A DNA stretch of 64,000 bases from Pseudomonas gozinkensis (GTDB taxonomy: Bacteria; Pseudomonadota; Gammaproteobacteria; Pseudomonadales; Pseudomonadaceae). Below the pieces are notes generated by a model. It saw only the letters and a program-made list of their open reading frames with translations, did not search any database and was not told the origin of the DNA. Shown here in pieces: positions 37,123 through 45,636 of this stretch (its first letter is position 1; every line of letters begins with the position of its first letter). The position numbers and the translations under genes are program-made. The stretch spans positions 3,870,501-3,934,500 of the forward strand of contig NZ_CP062253.1 in the NCBI RefSeq assembly GCF_014863585.1, in the 5' to 3' direction.

Positions 37123-38651
37123 TACCAAAGCGTCCAATCAGGTACGTGTGGGTGTAGCACGCGGATGGCATCGGCGGTCGGGGCGTTGATGTATACCGCA
37201 TTTAGTCCGCTGCCATCTCTGCGGCCGAGTGGATGGTTCCAGTTTGCGGACTTATGAATGTACTTGAGCTTCAGCAGCTGCTCCTCTTCAGGCGTGGTGC
37301 TGTAGTCACCCGCAACGAACCGATCACACAAAGCTTGAAGTTCTGCGGGGACGGTCAAATCCGGAGTGTCAGGAATATCGTTGAATCGAGCGCCTTTCTC
37401 TTTTGCCAGATGATGCATCACTCTCAGGTAAACCCTGGATAGCATGCCACTCACCGGACGCTTGAGCTGTACAGCTGCGTAAACACGTTTAACGCTTGGA
37501 CTCAGCCGATCTTGCGGACTATTCGGCACCAGAAGCGCTTCTGGAGTCACAATCTCAAGCATGTCTGCAGGCCATCCCTTGAATAACCACTGGTTTCTAA
37601 CATTAACCGCATCGCTGTAGATCGAGGTATTCACGACGTCGGTGTTAAATGGCACGATCAGTGTTTGCATTGGGCTAACAAGAACACACTCCTGCGCTTC
37701 CTCCAGATACCCTCCGCCGATGTCGGAATGCACTCCAGGCAGAATAATCTCCAGATGATCAGGTTTGACGCGACTGAGTGCGAAGTTGGCTCTGCATTCA
37801 TCACGAGCAACCAACTGAGCGACATCACTGAAAAAACGACGATCAAGGTAAAGCTTGATACCCGTCGCAATTGGACTTTTGATATTTCCCAAATTCGACC
37901 AACCAGCGATCGAGGGCACTGTATCGAATAATCCGATAAACCCCATATTGATGTCGCTTTTATACTGGTCATTGAATCTAGGACCGAATGCTCTCGGTAG
38001 ATTTCGCAGTACATGACCAAGAGGGCCGCGACTGGTGCGAACAATTTCGTTGGCGAAATGCCGTGCGGCTGCGGCGCCACGACTGAAACCAAACGTATCG
38101 AACGTCAGTGAGGTGATTTCACTGTCCGGGTTATCTTCAAGGACTCGATTGATCGCTTGTTGGATCATGGGAAACGCGGACTCGACTCGCCCTGCGACAC
38201 CTGTTTCTCCGCGCCCGGTACCAGCACCGAGTGCGCTGTCTTTTTCGCCAGATCGCGTGCCGATGCCCTCGACGTAGACAACGCGGGAAGCTCGTCCCCC
38301 TTGCGCTACAGGAACCGCGTCATATAGCTCACTCAGCTTTTTGATATTGCTGACATCATTGCCATAACTGCTATCCGGATCACTCATATACGGCTTGCAA
38401 CTCGCATCAATATCTTGAGCAGCAATCGGATGATGAGCACCACACAGAAGCCCGGCCGCCGCGTTATTGGCATTATTCCCCGTACCATCGAAGAACACTC
38501 CTATCCGCAGGGCTATGCCGATTTTTTCACGAGCCGATGCCGGTTCCTTCCCGTGTTTCTCATACTCAGCCCAACGCTGGGCATGAATATCGACGGGGTC
38601 GGTTCCTTTGTTGCGATAGTTTTTAGGCGGGTTGGGAATGTAGCCACTCAA
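37122..38651 (-). CDS. DUF2235 (Tle1-like) phospholipase, probable type VI secretion effector
   Basis: 509 residues from a TTG at 38649-38651 (MSGYIPNPPKNYR), which has AAGGA 8 bases upstream. DUF2235 hallmarks are GVFFDGTGNN (51-60), the nucleophile elbow TFDTFGFSRGAAAARHF with Ser190, LFDTVPSIAG with Asp243, and GVHSDIGGGYLEE with His308, which together could form an alpha/beta-hydrolase triad. Tle1-type lipases are delivered to rival cells and cleave membrane phospholipids. No VgrG, PAAR or chaperone gene lies in the window. Upstream in-frame codons run antisense to the small gene at 38823 and were not used. Confidence 0.83.
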   Translation of the reverse strand: MSGYIPNPPKNYRNKGTDPVDIHAQRWAEYEKHGKEPASAREKIGIALRIGVFFDGTGNNANNAAAGLLCGAHHPIAAQDIDASCKPYMSDPDSSYGNDVSNIKKLSELYDAVPVAQGGRASRVVYVEGIGTRSGEKDSALGAGTGRGETGVAGRVESAFPMIQQAINRVLEDNPDSEITSLTFDTFGFSRGAAAARHFANEIVRTSRGPLGHVLRNLPRAFGPRFNDQYKSDINMGFIGLFDTVPSIAGWSNLGNIKSPIATGIKLYLDRRFFSDVAQLVARDECRANFALSRVKPDHLEIILPGVHSDIGGGYLEEAQECVLVSPMQTLIVPFNTDVVNTSIYSDAVNVRNQWLFKGWPADMLEIVTPEALLVPNSPQDRLSPSVKRVYAAVQLKRPVSGMLSRVYLRVMHHLAKEKGARFNDIPDTPDLTVPAELQALCDRFVAGDYSTTPEEEQLLKLKYIHKSANWNHPLGRRDGSGLNAVYINAPTADAIRVLHPHVPDWTLW

Positions 38652-38822
38652 TCCTTGATTCCTTCTTCTGATCCTTGAAGAACGGGCCGAAGGGTGACAG
38701 CGGAAATCGGGGGGCGCAAGGCGTGGCCGCGTGCCAGCACCTGTGCTCTTTCTCCCTGCCTGCAATGGTGGCGCCCAACCACGAATGATAAGGTTCAGAC
38801 TCAAAACCAGGGACGACGCCTC

Positions 38823-39179
38823 GTGCACAAACAATGTCTTGCAGCAGCGATAACCTTCACCATCAGTCTTTCCGCTCTTGCCTCTCCTGTGCCGCAGGAA
38901 GAGCTCGAAGAGTGCCAACGAATAGAAAACTCGGCCAAACAGGTCATGAAAACCAGGCAGCAAGGCGTCCCCATGGCTTCGGTGTTGGAACTGGCCGAAG
39001 CGGCAGGCAAGCAGAACGAGTATGTGGGTGAGGTGTTCAAGTCGTTGATCCGCGAGGCGTACGAGATTCCTCAGTACACAACCGAGAGCTTGCAGCAGAA
39101 AGCGATCAGCGATTTCCATTCCAATTTCTACAAGGCTTGCATCGTGACGGCGGAAAAGAGAGCAAACGCCAACGGCTGA
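38823..39179 (+). CDS. Small exported protein, duplicated (copy A)
   Basis: 118 residues from a GTG (MHKQCLAAAITFTISLSALA as signal peptide). The mature part is helical (EELEECQRIENSAKQVMKTR, then LELAEAAGKQNEYVGEVFK) and has two Cys that could form one disulfide. It is 97 percent identical to the gene at 40637. The combination of Cys-containing helices and RQQGVPM is seen in small periplasmic proteins of unknown role. It is divergent from the lipase gene with 171 bp between starts. Function unknown. Confidence 0.72.
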   Translation: MHKQCLAAAITFTISLSALASPVPQEELEECQRIENSAKQVMKTRQQGVPMASVLELAEAAGKQNEYVGEVFKSLIREAYEIPQYTTESLQQKAISDFHSNFYKACIVTAEKRANANG

Positions 39180-39194
39180 GTTCAACGAACAATC

Positions 39195-39232
39195 AAGGGA
39201 GCAGATTCAGGTAGTGAATCTGCTCCCTTTTT
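39195..39232 (+). terminator. Rho-independent terminator (copy A)
   Basis: Stem AAGGGAGCAGATTCA / TGAATCTGCTCCCTT with a GGTAG loop, followed by a T run. It ends the small exported-protein gene and faces the end of the convergent DUF6124 gene. The same hairpin recurs at 41009. Confidence 0.88.
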
Positions 39233-39246
39233 ACTGAAGTACTGCC

Positions 39247-39609
39247 TTAGGCCTTCAGTTCGACGTTATCCAACGCCTGATTCACCGCCAATTCCCCGAG
39301 CATCACAATCTGCGCAATCCCTATCGCAGTCTTACGGTGAGCGGGCTCCAGCGTGGCCGCAAAGTTGTTGAGCATTTCGCTGGCCGAGCCTAGGGATTCG
39401 CTGGCATTGGCGAGCAGTGATTCGGTGTCATACGCCGGATTGGCCAGGTACATCGGATCGTGTTTGTGGTGACTCCCCATGACCCGTTGCTGCGGAGTGA
39501 GGTAATGGTCGAGCGCGCGTTCGGCGGCTTCGTTCAAGGTTCGAGAGTCGGGGAATTTGTAGGGTGAAACCGGATCGGTTTCCGGGGGATTCGGTGTGGG
39601 TTTGATCAT
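39247..39609 (-). CDS. DUF6124 family protein
   Basis: 120 residues. The start MIKPTPNPPETDPVSPYKFP, the RTLNEAAERALDHYL helix and the C-terminal IGIAQIVMLGELAVNQALDN are typical of the small DUF6124/DUF3077-like proteins that Pseudomonas genomes carry in many copies. Function unknown; multicopy occurrence and a conserved leader hint at a regulatory or small-molecule-binding role. AGGAGTTTCACC precedes the ATG. A remnant of a related gene lies at 41056. Confidence 0.75.
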   Translation of the reverse strand: MIKPTPNPPETDPVSPYKFPDSRTLNEAAERALDHYLTPQQRVMGSHHKHDPMYLANPAYDTESLLANASESLGSASEMLNNFAATLEPAHRKTAIGIAQIVMLGELAVNQALDNVELKA

Positions 39610-40155
39610 GGTGAAACTCCTGATTTTCAATAGGAGCTACCAGCATCACTTGCAGATGATGGGTGGCAGCCATGTGCGGGTCTGCAAGACCGGGAAACCA
39701 GGCACCCGGCAGACCCGAGGGTCTCCCGCACAAAGCCGCCATTGAGCGGACGCGAACGAGCATCCTGTTGGCAGGCTGTGCGACTGGTTTTTTCGGCGGG
39801 CTTGCAGACCCGATCACTGATGGGCAGTGACGGGAATCAAGTTACGGTCGGGGGTCCAGACGCACAAGCCGGCGGATTCTGTCTTAGGTGTAGGGGGTGA
39901 CGCAAGGTGCTGTGGGCAGCAACCCACAACAAGAAGCTTCACTTAAACAGGCTATTTGTTCTGCGTTTAATTTCAGGTAAATGGGGGACTGAGAGAGTCA
40001 GATTTTTTGTGTGCGGACCGTAAACGGACAGTCGTCAGCGATGCCCCTGAGCGAAAGTTTTCCTTTGACGAACCTCAACTTCAGGCATCAAGCGATCAGT
40101 CGACTGATCAGACTGAGACGGTTACGCTGGCGTTTTTTACCTGAACGGAAAGCGT
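39610..40155. promoter_or_regulatory. Non-coding leader of the DUF6124 gene and promoter region, 546 bp
   Basis: The part at about 39640-39830 is GC-rich with several short inverted repeats (for instance GGGTCTGC/GCAGACCC pairs) and lies directly upstream of the DUF6124 start. From memory, similar sequence precedes other DUF6124 genes in Pseudomonas, which suggests a structured leader or small RNA. A frame on the reverse strand through it (to 39817) has no coding support. The right half holds the promoter for the GFA gene. Confidence 0.4.
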
Positions 40156-40602
40156 ATGACAGAGGTGTATCAGGGAAGCTGTTTGTGTGGAGCCGTCAGC
40201 TACGAATTAATCGCCTCACCGAAAGCGGTGAGTCATTGTCATTGCAGTCAGTGTCGAAAAGGTCACGGGGCAGCATTCTCTTCATACGGCAGTGTTCCGC
40301 ATAGCGCACTTCGAGTACTCCGTGGTTCTACCAGCATCAAATCCTATGCTTCTTCGGAAACGGTATTGCGCGAGTTCTGTGCAGAATGCGGTTCGACCTT
40401 GTTCTGGTCACAGTCTGAAGGTGAGTTTGCCGACTGGGTTTCGATAGCTTTGGGCACGCTCGATACGCCGTTCCTGCCTGAAAAGCAGAAGCACGTTCAT
40501 ACCGATTCTGCAGTCCCTTGGTATATGTCCTCTAAGCCATGTGTATCAGATGAGCGTCCACCCTTCCCCTTGACTCCAATGGTGGCGCCCAACCACGAAT
40601 GA
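40156..40602 (+). CDS. GFA family (CENP-V/GFA zinc-domain) protein
   Basis: 148 residues. Zinc ligands are visible: SCLCGAVSYE (two Cys), SHCHCSQCRKGHGAAF (three Cys) and FCAECGSTLFW (two Cys), the pattern of the glutathione-dependent formaldehyde-activating fold. The founder, GFA of Paracoccus, speeds S-hydroxymethylglutathione formation, but most members have unproven roles. AACGGAAAGCGT precedes the ATG. Its last codons (PMVAPNHE) are also found as a fragment in copy A of the 477-bp duplication. Confidence 0.87.
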   Translation: MTEVYQGSCLCGAVSYELIASPKAVSHCHCSQCRKGHGAAFSSYGSVPHSALRVLRGSTSIKSYASSETVLREFCAECGSTLFWSQSEGEFADWVSIALGTLDTPFLPEKQKHVHTDSAVPWYMSSKPCVSDERPPFPLTPMVAPNHE

Positions 40603-40636
40603 TAAAGCTCAGCCTCAAAATCACGGACGACACCTC

Positions 40637-40993
40637 GTGCACAAACAATGTCTTGCAGCAGCGATAACCTTCACCATCAGTCTTTCCGCTCTTGCCTCTC
40701 CCGTGCCGCAGGAAGAGCTCGAAGAGTGCCAACGAATAGAAAACTCGGCCAAACAGGTCATGAAAACCAGGCAGCAAGGCGTCCCCATGGCTTCGGTGTT
40801 GGAACTGGCCGAAGCGGCAGGCAAGCAGAACGAGTATGTGGGTGAAGTGTTCAAGACGCTGATTCGCGAGGCGTACGAGATTCCGCAGTACTCAAGCGAG
40901 AGCTTGCAGCAGAAAGCGATCAGCGATTTCCATTCCAATTTCTACAAGGCTTGCATCGTGACGGCGGAAAAGAGAGCAAACGCCAACGGCTGA
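40637..40993 (+). CDS. Small exported protein, duplicated (copy B)
   Basis: 118 residues from a GTG, differing from copy A at three positions (TLIREAYEIPQYSSES here, SLIREAYEIPQYTTES in A). Signal peptide MHKQCLAAAITFTISLSALA. It starts 34 bp after the GFA stop codon and may be cotranscribed with it, whereas copy A has lost that partner. Function unknown. Confidence 0.72.
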   Translation: MHKQCLAAAITFTISLSALASPVPQEELEECQRIENSAKQVMKTRQQGVPMASVLELAEAAGKQNEYVGEVFKTLIREAYEIPQYSSESLQQKAISDFHSNFYKACIVTAEKRANANG

Positions 40994-41008
40994 GCTCAAC
41001 GAACAATC

Positions 41009-41046
41009 AAGGGAGCAGATTCAGGTAATGAATCTGCTCCCTTTTT
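41009..41046 (+). terminator. Rho-independent terminator (copy B)
   Basis: Same stem as at 39195 with a GGTAA loop and a T run, ending the copy B gene. Confidence 0.88.
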
Positions 41047-41055
41047 ACTGAAGGA

Positions 41056-41100
41056 CACAGTGCCGTACACCGGATCGGCCAGATACATCGCGTCCGGATT
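41056..41100 (-). pseudogene. Remnant of a DUF6124-like gene
   Basis: The reverse strand reads NPDAMYLADPVYGT, matching HDPMYLANPAYDTE of the intact DUF6124 protein encoded at 39247. Only about 14 codons remain, between the terminator of copy B and the Old Yellow Enzyme gene. It indicates that a second exported-protein/DUF6124 arrangement once existed here. Confidence 0.6.
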
Positions 41101-41102
41101 TC

Positions 41103-42218
41103 TTAATCTGCTGCCGTTGCGATGTAGGCCGGATAGTCGGTATAGCCTTTGGTTGGGCTACCGTTGATGCCGTAAAAAGTAGAACGATCACCCTCAGCGA
41201 TTGGCCAGCCGTTTTGCATCCGTTCGACGAGGTCGGGGTTGGCAATGAATGGGCGACCAAACGCAATCAGATCGAGATCACCAGCCTCCAAAGCAGATTC
41301 TGCCAGCTCTTGGTTAAAGCCTCCTGCAGCGATCAGGGTGCCTTGATACGCTTTGCGAAACTGGAAGGCGAAGCCCTCCGGAATTGCCTCTGCGCCAATC
41401 GTGAGTTGATCACTCAAATGCACGTACGCCAGATCCCGATCATTGAGCGCCGAGGCCACGTTCAGCCAGGTGGCGGCTTCTTCAGCATAGGGGTGCATGT
41501 CGAAAAGACGACCAAACGGAGACAGCCGCACCCCGACCCGAGCACTGCCGATCTCTGCTGCCAAAGCATCCAGCGTTTCAAGCAGGAAACGTTGACGATT
41601 GGCGATGGAGCCACCGTACGCGTCCTGGCGATTATTCAACGCGCCGTTGAGGAACTGTTCAAAAAGATAGCCATTGGCGCCGTGCAATTCGACACCATCA
41701 AAACCCGCGTCTATTGCTCGGCGTGCGGAACTGACAAAATCAGCGGTGACCCGACGCACTTCGGCCGTGCTCAATGCTCTGGGGGTACTGGCCTGCACGG
41801 GGCCGGGTTGGTCTTTTTCAACCCACGCGTAGGCGTTTGAGTTTGCGGCAACACTGGCAACGGATGACACCGGTGCGCCATTGGCCGGTTGGAGTGATAC
41901 ATGTGACATGCGCCCGACATGCCACAGCTGCGCGAAGATTCGTCCACCTTTGGCATGGACGGCATGCGTCACACGGCGCCAGGCTTGCGCTTGTTCATCG
42001 GTGTAGAGACCCGGGTTGAACAAGTAACCACAACCTTCGCGTGAAACAGGAATGCCCTCGCTAATGATCAGGCCGGCTGAAGCACGCTGAGCGTAATAGA
42101 GAACCGTGTGCTCATCCGGAATGTCGGCAAGGGCTCTCGCGCGAGTCATGGGAGCCATGACTACGCGGTTGGCCAACTCGGTGCCGGCCAGATCGTAGGG
42201 TTTGAATAATTTTTTCAT
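41103..42218 (-). CDS. Old Yellow Enzyme family alkene reductase (NemA/XenB-like)
   Basis: 371 residues of the FMN-binding TIM barrel. ANRVVMAPMTRARA (FMN contact), FAQLWHVGRMSH, GFDGVELHGANGYLFEQFLN and YGGSIANRQRF (substrate His/Asn pair and phosphate site) follow the NemA pattern. It reduces activated alkenes, nitro compounds or quinone-like electrophiles with NAD(P)H. The ATG at 42216-42218 (MKKLFKPYDLAG) is chosen from homology. It is second in an operon behind the SnoaL-like gene, with a LysR gene divergent. Confidence 0.9.
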   Translation of the reverse strand: MKKLFKPYDLAGTELANRVVMAPMTRARALADIPDEHTVLYYAQRASAGLIISEGIPVSREGCGYLFNPGLYTDEQAQAWRRVTHAVHAKGGRIFAQLWHVGRMSHVSLQPANGAPVSSVASVAANSNAYAWVEKDQPGPVQASTPRALSTAEVRRVTADFVSSARRAIDAGFDGVELHGANGYLFEQFLNGALNNRQDAYGGSIANRQRFLLETLDALAAEIGSARVGVRLSPFGRLFDMHPYAEEAATWLNVASALNDRDLAYVHLSDQLTIGAEAIPEGFAFQFRKAYQGTLIAAGGFNQELAESALEAGDLDLIAFGRPFIANPDLVERMQNGWPIAEGDRSTFYGINGSPTKGYTDYPAYIATAAD

Positions 42219-42252
42219 CAGAAACTCTGTGGGTGATGTAAAGGGAAGCGGA

Positions 42253-42732
42253 TCAGGGCAAAACCAGGCCATTTGCAGGATCGCCGCCGCCGACATCGGG
42301 CTCCGGCCACACGACATCAAGGCGGGTACGGCTGATCAGCCATTGGCCGTCAACTCGCCGGTATTCGTCGGCATATAGCCCGAGGAGGAGCAGCGGGTTC
42401 TCCCCCGCCGCCCTTTGGGTGGCGAAATCGATCAAGTAGCAACGACCTTCGGCCCGATTCTCATCGAGGATCTCGATCCAGTGGTTCGACACCGCGTGAA
42501 TGAATGGATACACCCCGCGTTGTTGCACATCGAATACCGAGAAAGCTTGGGTCAAACCTTTCTGGATGGCTTCACGACCTTTCCAGCAGCCGCGATCAAC
42601 CTGGCAAATGGCGTCTTCGGTAAACAACTGTGCGAGTGCATCCATCCGATTGGCGTCAAGGTGGTGGCAATAACGCAAGCGCAGGTTTCTGATAGCTTCA
42701 AGCGCGAGCAATCGGTTCAAGTCGGCGTTCAT
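42253..42732 (-). CDS. SnoaL-like / NTF2-fold protein
   Basis: 159 residues of the small cone-shaped NTF2 fold. LEAIRNLRLRYCHHLDANRM and FTEDAICQVDRGCWKGREAI match SnoaL_4-type domains, with YRRVDGQWLISRTRLDVVW on the last strand. Such proteins can be isomerases, dehydratases or small-molecule binders. It is the first gene of the operon with the alkene reductase (34-bp gap), which suggests a shared substrate. Confidence 0.82.
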   Translation of the reverse strand: MNADLNRLLALEAIRNLRLRYCHHLDANRMDALAQLFTEDAICQVDRGCWKGREAIQKGLTQAFSVFDVQQRGVYPFIHAVSNHWIEILDENRAEGRCYLIDFATQRAAGENPLLLLGLYADEYRRVDGQWLISRTRLDVVWPEPDVGGGDPANGLVLP

Positions 42733-42867
42733 GGTGGCCTCAAGGAGTAGGTCATTTAAAAGTGAGGCCCACTTTAATCCAGCCCTTGAACTCTAAAAAT
42801 CAGTGAAAATTTCAATCAGTTGATCCTCAGGGGATATAATCAAATGTCTATCTCAGCGGAATCGGTT

Positions 42868-43800
42868 ATGGATTCTCTTCAATTTGATGGCATCCCGGAA
42901 TTCACACTCGCAGCTCAACTGGGAAGTTTTACAGCGGCGGCATTGCAACTGGGCGTCACCAGTTCCGCAGTGGGCAAGAGCGTGACCCGACTGGAAAAGC
43001 GCCTGGGGATCAAGTTGCTGCATCGCACAACACGCAAGCTGAGCCTGACCAGCGAAGGCGAGGCGTATCTGGCCAGTTGCTTGCGGGTAATGGACGAGCT
43101 TGCGGACATTGAAGACAATCTCTCTTCAGGGAGTGCCGAGCCAAGGGGGCGCCTGCGAATCGATCTGCCTGCCGCCTTCGGTCGACGGCACATCGCGCCG
43201 ATGCTTATTTCTCTGGCGCGTAAATATTCACAGCTTGATCTGACGCTAACCTTCGGTGAGCGGAAGGTCGATATGATCAACGATGGTATCGATCTGGCGG
43301 TTCGAATCGGTGATCTGAAGGATGATCCAGAGTTAGTGGCGCGCCGACTCGGTCAACAGCATCTGGTGATCTGTGCGACGCCCGACTACTTGAGTCAATG
43401 CCCACCGATTTTGAGCAAGTCCGATTTGCTGGAGCGTGACTGCATCATTGCCTGGCGCAAGGGGTTGCGCATGACATGGTTGATGAAGAACTCAAAAGGC
43501 GGGACAGAAGCGCAGGAAGTACGAGTACGACATGAGTTTGGTGACGGTGAAATGATGTTGCGCGCGACTCTGGAAGGTTGTGGGCTTTGTCAGCTGCCGA
43601 CATGGCTGGTTTCGGAACACCTGCACAGCGGTGCATTGGTCACGGTCCTGGACAAATATGCAGGAGCAACAATGCCCATACACGTCATTTGGCCACGCAC
43701 GCGTTACATTCAGCCGAAAGTGAGAATTGTCGTCGATGCCTTGCTCAACATGGCTGATGAGAATGCAGAACTGTTCGGCGCACCCCGCCCCCTCCGTTAG
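42868..43800 (+). CDS. LysR-family transcriptional regulator
   Basis: 310 residues from the ATG at 42868; an in-frame ATG at 42844 is also possible. The helix-turn-helix (about 10-70: FTLAAQLGSFTAAALQLGVT, SVTRLEKRLGIKLLHRTTRK) is followed by the periplasmic-binding-like effector domain (about 90-300). It is divergent from the SnoaL-like/alkene reductase operon, 135 bp apart, and likely activates or represses it. LysR regulators of Old Yellow Enzymes often respond to electrophiles. Confidence 0.87.
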   Translation: MDSLQFDGIPEFTLAAQLGSFTAAALQLGVTSSAVGKSVTRLEKRLGIKLLHRTTRKLSLTSEGEAYLASCLRVMDELADIEDNLSSGSAEPRGRLRIDLPAAFGRRHIAPMLISLARKYSQLDLTLTFGERKVDMINDGIDLAVRIGDLKDDPELVARRLGQQHLVICATPDYLSQCPPILSKSDLLERDCIIAWRKGLRMTWLMKNSKGGTEAQEVRVRHEFGDGEMMLRATLEGCGLCQLPTWLVSEHLHSGALVTVLDKYAGATMPIHVIWPRTRYIQPKVRIVVDALLNMADENAELFGAPRPLR

Positions 43801-43945
43801 AGCAAGACCGCTGACGGCCGTTTGCTGCCCTTCGAAGGCAACCCGTTAATCCGCCTTGCAGGGCGAGCGCGAGCAGACTCTCCCTTGGTGGCGACAAACA
43901 AAGTTTGCACCACTGAGGGACAGTCCTCGCCGAAAGGGGTCTGCA

Positions 43946-44269
43946 TCAGGCTCCGACCCAAAGCCTCCCTTCACCCGCAGTAAAAACCGCCCCCTCAATG
44001 TGATAAACCTGCGGTTCCTCCGAAAAATACCCCTCAAGTTCCAGCATAAAGACCCTGTGATCCTCCCCCGCCTCAAACTCGGTATGCGCCTCAAGCGATT
44101 CCCATCGCACGATCAAGTTGAACCGCTCCGGCGTTTCAATCCCCTGCGCAAGCATGTGCCCGCCATACCCATTCGCGCGGCGGAGCAAAGGTGCAACCTC
44201 GGCAAATGCACGTCTGAACTCATCAATGCGTTCTGCGTGAACAGGCAACAAAGCGATCTCATAAATCAT
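43946..44269 (-). CDS. Antibiotic biosynthesis monooxygenase (ABM) domain protein, YgiN-like
   Basis: 107 residues with a dimeric ferredoxin-like fold. [40 protein letters not shown] and [19 protein letters not shown] match ABM/YgiN-type proteins, some of which act on quinols. The ATG overlaps the quinone-reductase stop codon (ATGA at 44266-44269), so the two are cotranscribed and may work on the same quinone. The 145 bp downstream hold a short hairpin-forming sequence. Confidence 0.83.
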   Translation of the reverse strand: MIYEIALLPVHAERIDEFRRAFAEVAPLLRRANGYGGHMLAQGIETPERFNLIVRWESLEAHTEFEAGEDHRVFMLELEGYFSEEPQVYHIEGAVFTAGEGRLWVGA

Positions 44270-45261
44270 GACGCATCCCCCACAGAACCCGAACGAAGTG
44301 ACGGCACGACCGCAATCGCAATCTTCCCTTGAAGACCATTGTTGGGACTTTCCAACCGAGCATGGGCCAGCGGAATCTCCGCAAGCGAATACACCGCGCC
44401 AACATGTGGCCGCAGTTGACCGCGCTCCACCAGGGCACTCAATTCATCGAGCTTGCCGCGGTTCTGGCGGGTGAAAACGAAGTGGTAACTCGCGTTCTTG
44501 CCCCAGGCCTGAACGAGGTTTTGTGGTTTGGCGATATCGACGATCGAGACCACGCGGCCAAGCTGTGCGAGGGCGTCGGGGCTGCGCGACAGGGTGTCGC
44601 CACCGATGGTGTCGAACACCACGTCCACTCCGAGGCCATTGGTTTCTCGCAGGATGGCGTCGACGTAATCTTCCTTTTCGTAGTCGATGATCACATCGGC
44701 GCCCATGCGGCGGACGAACTCGGCGTTTGCTTCGCGCGCGGTGGTGAACACTTTGGCGCCCATCGCTTTGGCGAGCTGGATGGCGACGTGTCCGACGCCT
44801 CCCGCGCCGCCGTGGATCAGAATGCTCTCCCCTACTCTGAGCGCCGCCCGCCCGATCAGGGCCTCCCACGCCGTCCCGCCCACCAGGCTCAGGCTGGCCG
44901 CTTCGAGATGGCTCAGCGAGCGCGGCTTTTTGCCGATGATGCTGGCGGACGCCACGTGGTACTCGGCATAGCTGCCGGGGCCGTCGAAGATTTGCGGCGT
45001 GTACCAGACTTCGTCGCCCGGTGCGAAAGCCGTCACGCCGGGGCCGACGGCTTCGACTACGCCGGAGACGTCATGTCCGGTGATGGCCGGCAGTTGCACC
45101 AGGTCGGGATAGTCGCCGCGTCGGACTTGATAATCCAATGGATTGATCGAGGTGGCGTGTACTCGGACCAGCACTTGCCCCGCTTCCGGCACGGGCTTGG
45201 GTACGTCGCAGAGTGTGAACGATTCCGGGTTGCCAAATGATTCAAGCAGCATCGCTTTCAT
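44266..45261 (-). CDS. Zinc-independent MDR-family quinone oxidoreductase
   Basis: 331 residues. The GroES-like half holds [20 protein letters not shown] and [20 protein letters not shown], and the Rossmann half shows [20 protein letters not shown] (about 145-165). The structural and catalytic zinc cysteines of alcohol dehydrogenases are missing, as in QOR-type NADPH:quinone reductases. It is followed by the ABM monooxygenase gene. The ArsR regulator upstream and a palindrome at 45288 indicate repression. ATG at 45259-45261; the upstream in-frame codons lie in the operator. Confidence 0.87.
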   Translation of the reverse strand: MKAMLLESFGNPESFTLCDVPKPVPEAGQVLVRVHATSINPLDYQVRRGDYPDLVQLPAITGHDVSGVVEAVGPGVTAFAPGDEVWYTPQIFDGPGSYAEYHVASASIIGKKPRSLSHLEAASLSLVGGTAWEALIGRAALRVGESILIHGGAGGVGHVAIQLAKAMGAKVFTTAREANAEFVRRMGADVIIDYEKEDYVDAILRETNGLGVDVVFDTIGGDTLSRSPDALAQLGRVVSIVDIAKPQNLVQAWGKNASYHFVFTRQNRGKLDELSALVERGQLRPHVGAVYSLAEIPLAHARLESPNNGLQGKIAIAVVPSLRSGSVGDAS

Positions 45262-45287
45262 GGTGAATCCTCGTATCGACAATAAGG

Positions 45288-45309
45288 GATATCGAGATAT
45301 CTCGATATC
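45288..45309. promoter_or_regulatory. Operator palindrome of the ArsR regulator (quinone-reductase operon)
   Basis: A perfect 22-bp palindrome of two ATATCGA/TCGATAT half-sites with a 6-bp spacer, 26 bp before the quinone-reductase start and just past the arsR stop. The same half-sites with the same spacing occur before the arsR gene, so it is very likely the repressor's target. Confidence 0.8.
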
Positions 45310-45324
45310 ATGCGGTAAAAATTT

Positions 45325-45627
45325 TTACAGCTCTTTCCCTATGACCTCGGCCAAAGCGCTGATATTGGCTTCGTTGCGCTTGTAGTAGGTCCACTGACCG
45401 ATGCGCCTGACTTCAACCAGGCCCACGCGCTGCAGCGTTGCAAGATAACCGGACACCGTTGACTGCGAGAGTCCGATGCCCTCTTGAATACTGCTCACAC
45501 ACACGCCCACCGTGTGAACGTCGCCCTCGTCCTGCGGGGGGAAATTCTTTACGGGGTCCTTCAAGCCTTTCAGGATTTCAAGCCGTACCGGGTTTGAGAG
45601 TGCTTTGAATACTTCGATCAGGTCCAT
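45325..45627 (-). CDS. ArsR-family transcriptional repressor
   Basis: 100 residues. The winged helix is clear: MDLIEVFKALSNPVRLEILK, IGLSQSTVSGYLATLQRVGL (recognition helix) and GQWTYYKRNEANISALAEVI. One Cys lies in VGVCVSS, without the metal-binding Cys cluster of ArsR itself, so the signal may be an electrophile or quinone rather than a metal. It likely represses both itself and the adjacent quinone-reductase operon through the two matching palindromes. Confidence 0.88.
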   Translation of the reverse strand: MDLIEVFKALSNPVRLEILKGLKDPVKNFPPQDEGDVHTVGVCVSSIQEGIGLSQSTVSGYLATLQRVGLVEVRRIGQWTYYKRNEANISALAEVIGKEL

Positions 45628-45636
45628 GCCGCGAGA

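Larger units (their letters stand above)
38763..39239 (+). repeat. Copy A of a 477-bp segmental duplication
   Basis: Aligns with 40577-41053 at a constant offset of 1814 bp. It contains the last about 30 bases of a GFA-family gene (CAATGGTGGCGCCCAACCAC...), the complete small exported-protein gene, and its terminator. Because the GFA gene is intact only at the other copy, this one looks like the derived insertion. Confidence 0.88.
40577..41053 (+). repeat. Copy B of the 477-bp segmental duplication (probable parent)
   Basis: Includes the intact 3' end of the GFA gene, the small exported-protein gene and the terminator. Matches 38763-39239 with few substitutions and no length change. Immediately right of it lies a remnant of a DUF6124-like gene. 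Confidence 0.88.

Noticed and set aside
38652..39185. N-terminal extension of the DUF2235 lipase frame by 178 residues
   Set aside because: It runs antisense to the small exported-protein gene, which is duplicated elsewhere, and has no family resemblance.
39428..39817. Reverse-strand frame upstream of the DUF6124 gene
   Set aside because: It covers a hairpin-rich leader and overlaps the DUF6124 gene out of frame; no ribosome site.
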